A stretch of 64,000 nucleotides of DNA from Silanimonas sp. (GTDB lineage: Bacteria; Pseudomonadota; Gammaproteobacteria; Xanthomonadales; Xanthomonadaceae): the NCBI GenBank assembly GCA_026005095.1, contig BPKK01000002.1, positions 1-64,000 on the forward strand, written 5' to 3'. The first letter of the stretch is position 1; each line of letters begins with the position of its first letter. A program made the position numbers and the translations under genes. Shown one piece after another: positions 39,532 through 48,683 of the stretch. The notes beneath the pieces are model-generated. The model worked only from the letters and a program-made list of their open reading frames with translations, ran no database searches and had not been told where the DNA came from.

Positions 39532-42024
39532 TCAGGTGCCGCGCGGCTTGGCGCGGTGGGTGGCGGTGGCCGTCCAGGGATCGTCGGGCCAGGGATGCCG
39601 CGGGTAGCGGCCCTTCATGTCCTTCTTCACGTCTGGGTAGACGTTGTTCCAGAAGCTCCGCAGGTCTTGGGTGATGGCGAGCGGCGCGCCGGCCGGCGAG
39701 AGCAGGTGCAGGGTGAGCGGCACCCGGCCCTCGGCGATGCGCGGGGTATCGGCCAGGCCGAACAGTTCCTGCAGCTTGCAGGCCAGCACCGGCGATTCCC
39801 CCGCGGCATAGCGGACCGGCCGCTCCAGCCCCGAGGGCACGCTGATGCGGCGCGGTGCCAGCAGGTCCAGCTTCGGTTTCAACGACCAGTCGAGACAGGA
39901 CTTCAGCGCCTCTTCGAACTCGGCCTCCGAGAGAGCCTCCAGCCGCGTCTTGCCCTGGAAAGCAGGCTTCAGCCAGTCATCGAGGCGGGCGAGCAGGGCC
40001 TCGTCACTCACATCCGGCCACCCCAGTTCCGGCAACCACTCGCGCAGGCAGCGCAAGCGTTCCCGCCACTGCCGCAGTTCCTCCGTCCACGGCAGCACCT
40101 CGAGCCCGAGTTCACGCACGGCCTCGGTGAGGGCCTGCGCGGCACGGGCGGGGTCCGGCCGGCCAGCGGGCCTGCTTTCGAGCACGATGCGGTCGAAGCG
40201 GCGCTCGCGGCGCGATACCAGGGCGCGGGTGCCGGGATCCCAGCGCACGCTGTCCTCCTCGACGAAGCGCCCGGGGAACTCGCGCCGCAGGCGGGCCTCG
40301 TCCAGCGGCGCCGCGCGCAGGACCAGGCTGTCGCGGGCCTCGAAGCGCAGCTCGCTGGCCACGATCCAGGGCTCGCCGTACAGCGCGGAATCCTCGAACA
40401 GCCGGGCGCTGCGGCCATTGCTCAGGAGATACCGGCGCGGATCGCCGGGGTGCTGCAGGCCGATGCGGTCGGGGAAGGCATGCAGCAGCAGATCGCCCAG
40501 GAGGTGGTTCGGCGCCTCTGCCGGCGGCATGGCCTCGCAGCGCAAGCGGCGCCGCCACTGCCTGGCCTGCTGGTCGATGGCGGCCAGCGCCGAGCGCGAG
40601 GCCTCGGGCGGGGTGCGCCCGGCGCGGAAGGCGGCCAGCGCCTGCCAGCGCGCCGCCAGATCGTCGCGACGCGGGCCCTTGAGCGGGTCGCGGGCCTCGA
40701 TCAGCGCCGCAAGATCACAGGCCAGCGCCATCTCGGCGGCGTCCGTCGGTGCCAGCAGCATGGCCGCGAGCCGCGGATGCGTGCCGAGCGCCAGCACCCG
40801 CCGGCCAAACCCGGTGATGCGGCCATCCGCATCGAGGGCGCCGAGGGATTTGAGCAGGTCGATGCCGGCCGCCAGGGCGCCGCGCGGCGGGGCATCGACG
40901 AAGCGCAGCTCGGCCCCGCCCCAGGCGGCCAGTTCCAGGGCCAGGCCGGAAAGCTCCACTTGGCCGATCTCGGCGCGCCGGTTCGGCTCCAGCCGCTGCG
41001 ATTCCGGCCAGAGCCGGTAGCACCAGCCCTCGGCCACCCGGCCGGCGCGACCGGCGCGCTGGTCGGCACTGGCCTGCGAGATCGCCACCGTATCGAGGCG
41101 CGAGAAGCCGGAACCGGGATCGAAGCGCGGCTCGCGGGCCAGGCCGGTATCGATCACCACCCGCACCCCGGGCAGGGTGACACTGGATTCCGCCACGTTG
41201 GTGGCCAGCACCACGCGGCGCCGGCCCTCGGGGTCGGGCGCGAGGGCCTCGGCCTGGGCCTCGACCGGAAGCTCGCCGTGCAGAGGCAGCAGGCGCACCC
41301 CGGCAGCGACCGCCGGCTCCAGCGCCCGCATGGCCTCGGCGATCTCGCGCTGACCGGGCAAAAACACCAGCACATCGCCGGGATGCGCCGCCAGAGCCTG
41401 CTCGAGGCAGCGGCGCAGCTGCGCCGTCCACGGCTCCTCGCGGCGCGCCGGGAAGTGCCGCACCGTCACCGGGAAAGCCCGGCCCTCGGCACTGAGCCGC
41501 GGGGCGTCGAGAAAGCGCGCCAGAGACTCGCCGTCCAGGGTGGCCGACATCACCACGAGGCGCAGGTCCGGGCGCAGCTGCTCTTGCACGTCGAGGGCCA
41601 GGGCAAGGCCGAGGTCGGCCGCCAGGTGGCGCTCGTGGAACTCGTCGAACAGCACCGCCGCCACACCTTCCAGCAACGGGTCGTCTTGGAGCATCCGGGT
41701 GAGAATGCCCTCGGTGACCACCTCGATGCGGGTGGCCGCCGACACCCTGGCCTCGAAGCGGATGCGGTAGCCCACGGTCTGGCCCACCGGTTCGCCGAGT
41801 TGCCGGGCCATGAAGGCGGCGGCAGCCCGGGCCGCCACCCGGCGCGGCTCCAGCATCAGGATCCGGCCCTCCTGGCGCCATGGCGCGGCGAGCAGGGCGA
41901 GCGGCACCTGGGTGGTCTTGCCGGCCCCGGGCGGGGCCTCCAGTACCAGGCGGGAATGGGTGGCAAGCTGGTCGAGGATCGCCGGCAGCAGCGGCGTGAT
42001 GGGGAAGGTGGCAGTCACCACCAT
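39532..42024 (-). CDS. hrpB: ATP-dependent helicase HrpB
   Basis: 830-residue DEAH-family (DEFH-box) RNA helicase-like protein. Visible: FPITPLLPAI at the N-terminus, Walker A EAPPGAGKTTQ, MLEPRRVAARAAA, DEFHERH, VMSATLDGE, LVFLPGQREI, VVLATNVAESSVTLPGV, QRAGRAGR, and the HrpB-specific C-terminal region ending in WNNVYPDVKKDMKGRYPRHPWPDDP. Despite the name it is not the type III secretion regulator. Its cellular role is poorly known. The ATG at 42024 has GGAG 11 nt upstream; an in-frame GTG at 42036 is less likely. Divergent from the first TonB-like gene. Confidence 0.95.
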   Translation of the reverse strand: MVVTATFPITPLLPAILDQLATHSRLVLEAPPGAGKTTQVPLALLAAPWRQEGRILMLEPRRVAARAAAAFMARQLGEPVGQTVGYRIRFEARVSAATRIEVVTEGILTRMLQDDPLLEGVAAVLFDEFHERHLAADLGLALALDVQEQLRPDLRLVVMSATLDGESLARFLDAPRLSAEGRAFPVTVRHFPARREEPWTAQLRRCLEQALAAHPGDVLVFLPGQREIAEAMRALEPAVAAGVRLLPLHGELPVEAQAEALAPDPEGRRRVVLATNVAESSVTLPGVRVVIDTGLAREPRFDPGSGFSRLDTVAISQASADQRAGRAGRVAEGWCYRLWPESQRLEPNRRAEIGQVELSGLALELAAWGGAELRFVDAPPRGALAAGIDLLKSLGALDADGRITGFGRRVLALGTHPRLAAMLLAPTDAAEMALACDLAALIEARDPLKGPRRDDLAARWQALAAFRAGRTPPEASRSALAAIDQQARQWRRRLRCEAMPPAEAPNHLLGDLLLHAFPDRIGLQHPGDPRRYLLSNGRSARLFEDSALYGEPWIVASELRFEARDSLVLRAAPLDEARLRREFPGRFVEEDSVRWDPGTRALVSRRERRFDRIVLESRPAGRPDPARAAQALTEAVRELGLEVLPWTEELRQWRERLRCLREWLPELGWPDVSDEALLARLDDWLKPAFQGKTRLEALSEAEFEEALKSCLDWSLKPKLDLLAPRRISVPSGLERPVRYAAGESPVLACKLQELFGLADTPRIAEGRVPLTLHLLSPAGAPLAITQDLRSFWNNVYPDVKKDMKGRYPRHPWPDDPWTATATHRAKPRGT

Positions 42025-42125
42025 AGTGTGACGCACTCCAGCAGAACCGCCCGCACACCTGCCGGAATGCTCGATCTGTCATCCAGGCCTCCGAGAATGC
42101 GTCCCCCGCTCGACGGCCCGCTGCC

Positions 42126-43130
42126 ATGCTCGTGCCCCTTCGCCCCGCCTTGCTGTCGCGCCCCGCGCTGCTCATCACTGCCCTCCTGCTCAGCGCCTGC
42201 GGCGGCGAATCCCCGCCGCCGCCCCCGGTATCGGCGCCGCCGCCGTCCACCGAAATCGCCCTCGCCGCCGCGCCGGCGGCCCGCCAGCTCGATACCGCGG
42301 CGCTCAAGGCCCGGGCCGCCGCCTCGCTGGCCGCCAACCGCCTGTACGCGCCCGCCGGCGACAATGCCGTGGAGGACTACCTGGAACTGCGTGAGCGCCT
42401 GGACACTGACCCGGCCGTGGAAACCGCCCTGGTCGACCTCGCCCCCTACGTGGTGATTGGCAGCGAGCAAGCGATGGCCGCTGGTGCCTTCGACGAGGCC
42501 GAACGCTTGCTCGGCCTGCTGCAGCGCATGGATGCCGAGGCTCCGGCCCTGCCGCGGCTGCGCGAAGCGCTGGCGCAGGCCCGGAGCGAAGCGGAGCGCC
42601 GGGCCGCCGAACGTGCCGAGGCCGAGCGCCGGGCCGCCGAGGCCGCCGAGGCCGCCGCCCGGCAAGCGCGTGAGACCGAGACGGCGGCCACGGCCCCGCC
42701 CCCTGCGGCGACGGTGCCGGCACCGCCCCCCGCCGCCGCGCCGGCGCGCGCCGCGGCCGCCTCTGCCCCCGCCCCGGGCCCCGCCGCTCTTCCGGCCGCA
42801 CCGGCCCCCGTCACGGCCAGCCGCGAAGCACCAGCCCGCCCACCGCCCGCCGCGGCACGCAGCAGCGGGGCGGCGGCACCGCGCGCCCTGCTCAGCCGGG
42901 TAGCACCGCGCTTTCCCGAAGCGGCGCAGCGCCGCCGGCTCGAGGGCGAGGTGGAACTGCTGCTCACCATCGCTGCCGATGGCAGCGTGGAAGGGGTGGA
43001 CGTGCTGCGCGCCGACCCCCCCGGGGTATTCGACCGCGAGGCGGTGCTGGCCGCCCGGCGCTGGCGCTATGCCCCGGCCGAGGGCCGGAGCACCGCGCGG
43101 GTGGTGCTGAGCTTCCGCCGACCCGACTGA
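42126..43130 (+). CDS. TonB-like lipoprotein, first of a tandem pair
   Basis: 334 residues. Lipoprotein signal with lipobox LLSAC followed by Gly at +2. Then a conserved N-terminal domain (RLYAPAGDNAVEDYLELRERL ... SEQAMAAGAFDEAERLLGLL) resembling a TPR-like helical unit, an Ala/Glu/Arg coiled coil, a long Pro/Ala linker and a TonB C-terminal domain (PRFPEAAQRRRLEGEVELLLTIAADGSVEGVDVL). Unlike true TonB it has no N-terminal membrane helix with the His that contacts ExbB, so it is unlikely to transduce proton energy; it may dock TonB-box or other outer-membrane partners. Same length as the next gene. Confidence 0.85.
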   Translation: MLVPLRPALLSRPALLITALLLSACGGESPPPPPVSAPPPSTEIALAAAPAARQLDTAALKARAAASLAANRLYAPAGDNAVEDYLELRERLDTDPAVETALVDLAPYVVIGSEQAMAAGAFDEAERLLGLLQRMDAEAPALPRLREALAQARSEAERRAAERAEAERRAAEAAEAAARQARETETAATAPPPAATVPAPPPAAAPARAAAASAPAPGPAALPAAPAPVTASREAPARPPPAAARSSGAAAPRALLSRVAPRFPEAAQRRRLEGEVELLLTIAADGSVEGVDVLRADPPGVFDREAVLAARRWRYAPAEGRSTARVVLSFRRPD

Positions 43131-43271
43131 GAGGCCGGGCAGGCCAGACCCACCCGGTCCTGTCAATCGTCAAAGCACGTCGGAATGTGTCGGAAGTCAC
43201 GCCGATGTATTGACAGCAACGTCACGGAGGCCGGAGGCTCGGCAGCCTCAGCCTCGCCGGGAACCTGCACC

Positions 43272-44276
43272 GTGTCCGTTTCGCCGATCCGACCCCCGCA
43301 GGCGGCACTGGCCGCCGCCCTCGCCCTCGCCCTCGGCCTTGCTGCCTGCTCCAAGGGCGAAGAACAGCCGCCCCCCGCACCCGCCGCCGCGCCGACCGCG
43401 CCGGCTCCGGCCGTGGACGAGGCCGCCCAGGCGGCCTCGGCGGCCCAAGCCACGGCCGATGCCCTCGCCGCCCTCTCCGAGGCCGAGTTGCGCGAGCGCG
43501 GCAATACCGCCCTGCGCGAGCAGCGCCTCTATGCGCCGGCCGGCGACAATGCGATGGAGTACTACCTCGCCCTGCGCAAGAAATCGGCCAAGCCCGATGT
43601 CTCGGCCGAGTCGGCGCTGATCGACCTGATGCCCTATGCCCTGATCGCCTCCGAACAGGCGATCAACAGCGGCAATTTCGCCGAGGCCGAGCGTCTGCTC
43701 GAACTCATGAGCCGCACCGACCCGGAAGCGCCCTCGCTGGGCCGCATCCGCGAAGCCATCGACAGCGGTCGCACGGCCCAGGCCGAGCGCGCCCGGCTCG
43801 AGGCCGAGCGCGCCGAGCGCGAGCGCCTCGCGGCCGAGCAGCGGGCCCGCGAGGCCGCCGCCGCGCCGCCCCCCGCCGCCCCGGCCCCGGAACCGGAACC
43901 GGCCGCTACGGCGCCGGCCCCGGAGCCAGCGGTCGCCCAGCCGGCCAGCCCGCCGCCCACCCCGGCTCCGGTGGCCAGCGCCCCGGCCACCCCACCGCCG
44001 GCCGCCGCCGCCCCCCGCCCCACCGCCGCCAGCCTGCGGCCGATCAGCACGCCGCAGCCGTCCTACCCGCGCGAGGCGGCCCGTAGCCGCGCTTCGGGCA
44101 GCGTCACCGTGCAGTTCACCGTGGCGGCCGACGGCAGCGTCACCAACATCCAGGTGCTACGCGCCCGACCGCGTGGCCTGTTCGAGCGCAGCGTGGAGGA
44201 AACCGTGGCCACCTGGCGCTTCGAGGCCCCGGGCGAGCCGGTCACCCTGACCCGTACCTTCGATTTCCGCATGTAA
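43272..44276 (+). CDS. TonB-like lipoprotein, second of a tandem pair
   Basis: 334 residues from a GTG start that places a signal (VSVSPIRPPQAALAAALALA) directly before lipobox LAAC, with Ser at +2. Same order as the first copy: helical domain (QRLYAPAGDNAMEYYLALRKK ... SEQAINSGNFAEAERLLELM), charged coiled coil, Pro/Ala linker, TonB C-terminal domain (PSYPREAARSRASGSVTVQFTVAADGSVTNIQVL). The identical length and shared domain order indicate tandem duplication; the linker and coil have diverged. An upstream in-frame ATG at 43185 is possible but would move the signal 29 residues inside. Confidence 0.82.
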   Translation: MSVSPIRPPQAALAAALALALGLAACSKGEEQPPPAPAAAPTAPAPAVDEAAQAASAAQATADALAALSEAELRERGNTALREQRLYAPAGDNAMEYYLALRKKSAKPDVSAESALIDLMPYALIASEQAINSGNFAEAERLLELMSRTDPEAPSLGRIREAIDSGRTAQAERARLEAERAERERLAAEQRAREAAAAPPPAAPAPEPEPAATAPAPEPAVAQPASPPPTPAPVASAPATPPPAAAAPRPTAASLRPISTPQPSYPREAARSRASGSVTVQFTVAADGSVTNIQVLRARPRGLFERSVEETVATWRFEAPGEPVTLTRTFDFRM

Positions 44277-44307
44277 GCCGGGCGGCCACGCGCCGCCCCC
44301 GCCCCGA

Positions 44308-44333
44308 CATCGCCCGGCTCAGGCCGGGCGATG
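44308..44333. terminator. Bidirectional terminator hairpin
   Basis: A perfect 11-bp stem (44308-44318 with 44323-44333) and 4-nt loop between the converging TonB-like and ABC permease genes, followed by CATTTCC on the plus strand. Confidence 0.65.
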
Positions 44334-44350
44334 CATTTCCGGGCCCCGGC

Positions 44351-45523
44351 TCAGGCCGAGATCGCCAGCGCCTCGCGGTGGTAGAGCCGCGAGGCCGCGA
44401 ACCAGAGCAGGACGCCAAGCCCGAAGCCGGCGCCGACATAGATCGCCCACTGCAGCGGCGTGATCGCCTCGGCACGCAGCACCATCAGAATGAGCTGGTT
44501 CTGCGCCAGAAAGGGCGTCGCAAACATCCAGAGGGCGTTCTTCACCGGGTTCACCATCAGGATGATGGTGGGCAGGATCGGCAGCAGCATCAGGAAGGCC
44601 ATGTAGCTCTGGGCTTCCTTCAACGTTTTCACCGAGGCCGAGATCAGCGTCAGCAGGGTGGTGCCGATCAGCACCATGGGCAGCAGGATCAGCAGCAGCT
44701 TCGCCACCGCCAGCAGCGAGACATCGACGCCCCTGAACGGGCCGCTGTCGACGAAGGCGAAGCTGAGCTTGAAGCTGAGCAGGGTGAGCAGAAGGCCGAT
44801 CATGCCGAACACACAGGCCGCGGCGATCTTGCCGCTCATGATCGCGCCGCGCCCCGCCGGGGTGGCGAGCAGCGGTTCGAGCGACTGGCGCTCGCGCTCG
44901 CCTGCCGTGGCGTCCATCACCAGGTAGGCGCCGCCGAGGAAGGCGGTGAGGATCAGCAGGTAGGGCAGGAAGGCGAGCAGCATGCCGCGCTTGGCTTCGG
45001 GCGTAGCCAGATCGCGGTAGGTGATGGCCACCGCATTGCCGAGCGCAGGATCGATGCCGCGCGCCAGCAGCCGCACCGCGCCGGCCTGCCGCGAGTAGGC
45101 CTGCAGCGCCCGCTCGACCCGCCGCACCGGGATCTGCGAGTCCTGCCGCGAGCTGTCGTGGAGGATCTCCACCGTGGCCGCGCGGCTCTCGCGCCAAGCC
45201 TCGGCATAGCCGGCATCGATGCGCAGGATCACGTCCTTGTCCTGATGGCGGATCAGCGCCTCGGGGTCCTCGGGGGCCGGCTCGGCGCGGATGTTCTGGG
45301 TGGCAAGAAAGGCCACCAGGTTCGGGGCGTACTCGGCCCCCACCACCGGCAGCTTCAGCTCGGACTCGAGCTGGGTCTTGGCGCGGTTCTCGGCCAGGGC
45401 GCCGAGGCCGAGGATCAGCACCGGGAACAGCAGCGGCGAGACGAGCAGGCCGTTGATGATGATCTTGCGGTCGCGGAAGATCTCGACCAGCTCCTTGAGC
45501 ATCACGGTGATCAGGGTCTTCAT
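44351..45523 (-). CDS. ABC transporter permease, NatB type
   Basis: 390-residue membrane subunit of the ABC-2/NatB type: an N-terminal helix (IIINGLLVSPLLFPVLILGLG), a large extracytoplasmic loop (about 45-185), then five helices to the C-terminus. The segment MDATAGERERQSLEPLLATPAGR is the typical ABC-2 coupling region. NatAB of Bacillus exports sodium; substrate here is not proven. Its ATG lies inside the last codons of the ATPase gene (4-nt ATGA overlap), so the two are translated together. Confidence 0.9.
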   Translation of the reverse strand: MKTLITVMLKELVEIFRDRKIIINGLLVSPLLFPVLILGLGALAENRAKTQLESELKLPVVGAEYAPNLVAFLATQNIRAEPAPEDPEALIRHQDKDVILRIDAGYAEAWRESRAATVEILHDSSRQDSQIPVRRVERALQAYSRQAGAVRLLARGIDPALGNAVAITYRDLATPEAKRGMLLAFLPYLLILTAFLGGAYLVMDATAGERERQSLEPLLATPAGRGAIMSGKIAAACVFGMIGLLLTLLSFKLSFAFVDSGPFRGVDVSLLAVAKLLLILLPMVLIGTTLLTLISASVKTLKEAQSYMAFLMLLPILPTIILMVNPVKNALWMFATPFLAQNQLILMVLRAEAITPLQWAIYVGAGFGLGVLLWFAASRLYHREALAISA

Positions 45524-46266
45524 GCCTGCAGGCCCTCCTCCGAGCCGATGGCCTTGACGAAGGCGTCCTCGAGATTGGCTTCGCCGGTCTGGGCGCGCAG
45601 TTCGTCGGGCGAGCCCTGCGCGGCGACGCGGCCCCTGGCGATCACCACGATGTGATCGCAGAGCGCCCCCACCTCCTGCATGATGTGGCTGGAGAGGATC
45701 ACGCAGCGTCCCTCGCGCTTGAGCTGCAGCAGGAATTCGCGCAGGCCGCGGGTGGTCATCACGTCGAGCCCGTTGGTCGGCTCGTCGAGGATGATGTTCT
45801 TCGGGTCGTGCACCAGCGCCCGGGCGATCGCGGTCTTGGTGCGCTGGCCCTGCGAGAAGCCCTCGGTGCGGCGATCGATGAAGTCGCCCATCTGCAGGGC
45901 CTCGACGAGGCGATCGGTGTTGCGGCGGATCGTAGCTTCGTCCAGGCCGTGCAGGCGGCCGAAGTAGGTGATGTTCTCGCGCGCGGTGAGGCGCTTGTAC
46001 ACGCCGCGCGCATCCGGCAGCACGCCGAGCGAGCGGCGCACCGCCTCGGCCTCGCGGAAGGCATCGCGGCCATCGACACGCACGCTGCCGCGGTCCGGCT
46101 TCATCAGGGTGTAGAGCATGCGCAGGGTGGTGGTCTTGCCGGCGCCGTTAGGGCCGAGCAGGCCGGTGATCCGGCCGTCCTGGGCGGTGAAGCCCACGCC
46201 ATCCACGGCCTTGACCACGCCGGTCTTGGTCTTGAACTGCTTGTGCAGGTCGGAAAGCTCGATCAT
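45520..46266 (-). CDS. ABC transporter ATP-binding protein, NatA type
   Basis: 248-residue ATPase partner of the downstream permease. Walker A GPNGAGKTT, Q-loop LGVLPD, signature FSQGQ in place of LSGGQ, Walker B NIILDEPTNGLD and the H-loop SSHIM. The VLPDARGVYKRLTARENI segment is NatA-like. The ATG at 46266 starts MIELSDLHKQF; the longer open frame upstream overlaps the hydrolase gene and is rejected. It begins 11 nt after the hydrolase stop, so the three genes may form one transcript. Confidence 0.92.
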   Translation of the reverse strand: MIELSDLHKQFKTKTGVVKAVDGVGFTAQDGRITGLLGPNGAGKTTTLRMLYTLMKPDRGSVRVDGRDAFREAEAVRRSLGVLPDARGVYKRLTARENITYFGRLHGLDEATIRRNTDRLVEALQMGDFIDRRTEGFSQGQRTKTAIARALVHDPKNIILDEPTNGLDVMTTRGLREFLLQLKREGRCVILSSHIMQEVGALCDHIVVIARGRVAAQGSPDELRAQTGEANLEDAFVKAIGSEEGLQA

Positions 46267-46277
46267 GACGGGGTCCT

Positions 46278-47753
46278 TCAGGGCTCCCAGCCATGCAGGC
46301 CGGCGCCAGGGGGAAGCGGGGCGAGGCGCTCGAGGCAGCGGGCATCGAGCCCCTTGGCATCGGCGGTCTCGAGGAACTGGGCAAACAGCTTGGGCATGCA
46401 GCCCATGCCGATCGGGGTATGGCCCTGGCCCTTCAGCACCAGGTGCCGGCCATTCGGCAGGCCGGCGATGACCTCCTCGCCGTAGCGCGGCGGCGTGACC
46501 GGGTCGAACTCGCCGCTGATCGCCAGCACCGGCAGCCCGCCGGTGAGCGGGGCGCGGAAGTCGTCCGGACGCTGGCCGCGCGGCCAGGCCTCGCACTGCG
46601 CGCGCATGAACTCGATGAAGCCGGTGCCGAGCACGGTGCCGGCATCGGCCGGGTCGGCGGCCAGGCCGTCGCCATCCTCGCTGCAGCTCACCGAGAGCTG
46701 CATGCCGTGCATGATCTGCTCGCCGAGGCTCTCCTCGAGCAGTGTGGCCTGCGCCAGGAGCGGGGCATAGTCGCCGGCATCGGCCTGCGCCAGCAGCACC
46801 GGCAGCAGCGTGGCGGTGAGCGGCGAATAGCTGTACATGCGCAGCAGCAGGGCGAGATGCCCCATCACCGGCACCGCCTCGCGGCGCTCGCCGGTGGTGG
46901 GGTGGCGGAAGGCCACCGGCGTGCGGCCGGGACGGGCGAGGTCCGCCTGCACCCGCGCCAGCGTGGCCATCGGCTCGGGCAGGCGGCCGGCGCAGGCGGC
47001 ATCGGCCTCGCAGCGGGCGAACTGGGCCGCGAGCGCCGCCTGCAGGTTCTTCGCATGCTCGTTGCCCAGCACCAGGCGGTTCGGCACCACGCTGTCGAGC
47101 ACCACCGTGCGGGTCTGTTTCGGATGGGTTTTGGCGTACTGCTGGGCCACGCGGGTGCCGTAGCTGCCGCCGTACAGGTTGATGCGCTCCGCGCCCAGGG
47201 CCTGGCGCACCGCCTCGAGATCGGCCACGGCATCGGTGGTGGTGTAATGGCGCACATCGGCCCGCCCCGAGAGGCTGGCAAGGCAGGCCTCGGCGAAGGC
47301 GCGGGCAGCCTCCGGGCGTGGATCTTCCTCCGGACCGAAGCGGTTGCGGCCCTCGGCATCACGGCAGGCCAGCGGGTTCGAGCCTCCGGTGCCGCGCTGG
47401 TCGACGAGGATCACATGGCGGCTGCGCAGTACGTCGGCGAAGGCCGGCGCCACCGCAGGATAGGAGGCGCGCGCGCCCTGCCCGGGCCCACCAGCGAGGA
47501 AGAACACCGGATCGGGCTCGGCCTCGGTGCTGGCCGGCACCCAGGCGATGGCGAGTTCGATCGTGCGGCCCTCGGGAGCGGCGCGGTCCTCGGGCACCGA
47601 GAGCGTGCTGCATTGCGCCTCGACCGCGGCGACCGCACCGCTACCAGGCAAAGTGCAGGGCGTGAACTCGAGGCTGCCGAGGCGACGGGCCTCGGCGTGG
47701 CCCACGGCGAGGGACAGGGCCAGCGCGAGGGCAAGGAAAAGGCGGCGGGGCAT
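46278..47753 (-). CDS. Exported alpha/beta hydrolase, tripeptidyl aminopeptidase-like
   Basis: 491 residues with a signal peptide (ALALSLAVGHAEA). It has the prolyl/tripeptidyl aminopeptidase (TAP) layout: FFLAGGPGQG, VDQRGTGGSNPLAC, nucleophile Ser197 in YGGSYGT, a helical cap, catalytic Asp in ISGEFDPVTPP and His in GQGHTPIG, plus the C-terminal TAP domain with Cys residues (C in SVSCSEDG, MRAQCEAW, GMGCMP, DARCLER) that likely form disulphides. Probably a periplasmic peptidase or esterase. Same strand as natAB, 11 nt apart. Confidence 0.9.
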   Translation of the reverse strand: MPRRLFLALALALSLAVGHAEARRLGSLEFTPCTLPGSGAVAAVEAQCSTLSVPEDRAAPEGRTIELAIAWVPASTEAEPDPVFFLAGGPGQGARASYPAVAPAFADVLRSRHVILVDQRGTGGSNPLACRDAEGRNRFGPEEDPRPEAARAFAEACLASLSGRADVRHYTTTDAVADLEAVRQALGAERINLYGGSYGTRVAQQYAKTHPKQTRTVVLDSVVPNRLVLGNEHAKNLQAALAAQFARCEADAACAGRLPEPMATLARVQADLARPGRTPVAFRHPTTGERREAVPVMGHLALLLRMYSYSPLTATLLPVLLAQADAGDYAPLLAQATLLEESLGEQIMHGMQLSVSCSEDGDGLAADPADAGTVLGTGFIEFMRAQCEAWPRGQRPDDFRAPLTGGLPVLAISGEFDPVTPPRYGEEVIAGLPNGRHLVLKGQGHTPIGMGCMPKLFAQFLETADAKGLDARCLERLAPLPPGAGLHGWEP

Positions 47754-47789
47754 CGGGGGCTCCTGGGCGGAATCGGGCCGGGCGGGAGG

Positions 47790-48551
47790 CTACTTGCCGC
47801 TGACGTACTTTTCGCGGCGGATGTGCGGCGCCGGCAAGCCGGCGGCCTTCAGGGCAGCGAAGGCGGCGTCGACCATGTTGGGGTTGCCGCAAAGATAGGC
47901 GATATCGCCCTCGGGCTGCGGCGCGAGCGCGGCGAGGTGTTCGGTGACATACCCGCGGCGGGCATCGGGGCCGGCGGCCTCGTTGAATTCGCGTGAGTAG
48001 CAGGGCATGAAGCGGAAACGGCCGGGGTGGCGCGCCGCCACGGCACGGAAGTCTTCGGCATAGATCAGATCCTGCTCGCTGCGGGCGCCGAACAACAGCA
48101 CCACCTCGGTGCCACGCTCGCGAATCGCCTGTTCCAGCAGGGGCAGCATCGAGCGGTAGGGCGTGACGCCGGTGCCGGTGGCGATCAGCAGATAGCGCCG
48201 GTTGGCGTCGCCCGGCATCAGGCAGAAGCGGCCGAAGGGCCCGCTGGCCTCGATCTCGTCGCCCGGCTGCAGGGCCTCGAACAGGGCGGTGGCGGTACCG
48301 CCGGGCACGAAGGACACGGCGATGTCCACCGCCTCGCCGGGCCCCAGGGCATGGTCATGGATGGTGGCGAGCGAATAGCTGCGCTTGGTGGGCTGGCCAT
48401 CGCGGCCGGTGAGGTGCACCTGGATGAACTGGCCCGGCAGGTAGTCGAGGGCCTGGCCATCGGCGCGCAGGAAGCTCAGGTGGGCCACGGCCGGGGCCAG
48501 CATGCGCTTGGCCACCAGCTTCAGGGGGAAATGCGGGATCAAGGACGCCAT
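47790..48551 (-). CDS. Ferredoxin/flavodoxin-NADP reductase
   Basis: 253-residue FAD/NADP oxidoreductase of the bacterial Fpr class. Visible: FAD-binding RSYSLATIHD, the phosphate region VPGGTATALF, the GPFGRF turn, NADP-binding ATGTGVTPYRSML, LLFGARSEQDLIY, YLCGNPNMVDA and a short C-terminal tail EKYVSGK. It supplies electrons from NADPH to ferredoxin or flavodoxin, for example for Fe-S or radical SAM enzymes or oxidative stress. Divergent from the Ada-like gene across 132 nt. Confidence 0.9.
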   Translation of the reverse strand: MASLIPHFPLKLVAKRMLAPAVAHLSFLRADGQALDYLPGQFIQVHLTGRDGQPTKRSYSLATIHDHALGPGEAVDIAVSFVPGGTATALFEALQPGDEIEASGPFGRFCLMPGDANRRYLLIATGTGVTPYRSMLPLLEQAIRERGTEVVLLFGARSEQDLIYAEDFRAVAARHPGRFRFMPCYSREFNEAAGPDARRGYVTEHLAALAPQPEGDIAYLCGNPNMVDAAFAALKAAGLPAPHIRREKYVSGK

Positions 48552-48683
48552 CCAGACGGGAAGAGGGGCGGATTATCGCCCGGCTGCCTCCACGGCAGGC
48601 GAAGGCCCTGCAAGGACCGGAGTGCGGGGCGGCCGCCCGGCGGCGATGATCGGATCCGCCTTCGCCCCGGTCCCTGCCCCGCC

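Noticed and set aside
39532-42024. HrpB as a type III secretion regulator
   Set aside because: The protein is the DEFH-box helicase of the same name, not the AraC-type regulator.
42640-42860. Ala/Pro-rich repeat tract in the first TonB-like gene
   Set aside because: Looks repetitive at DNA level but is the usual low-complexity TonB linker, not a mobile or tandem repeat.
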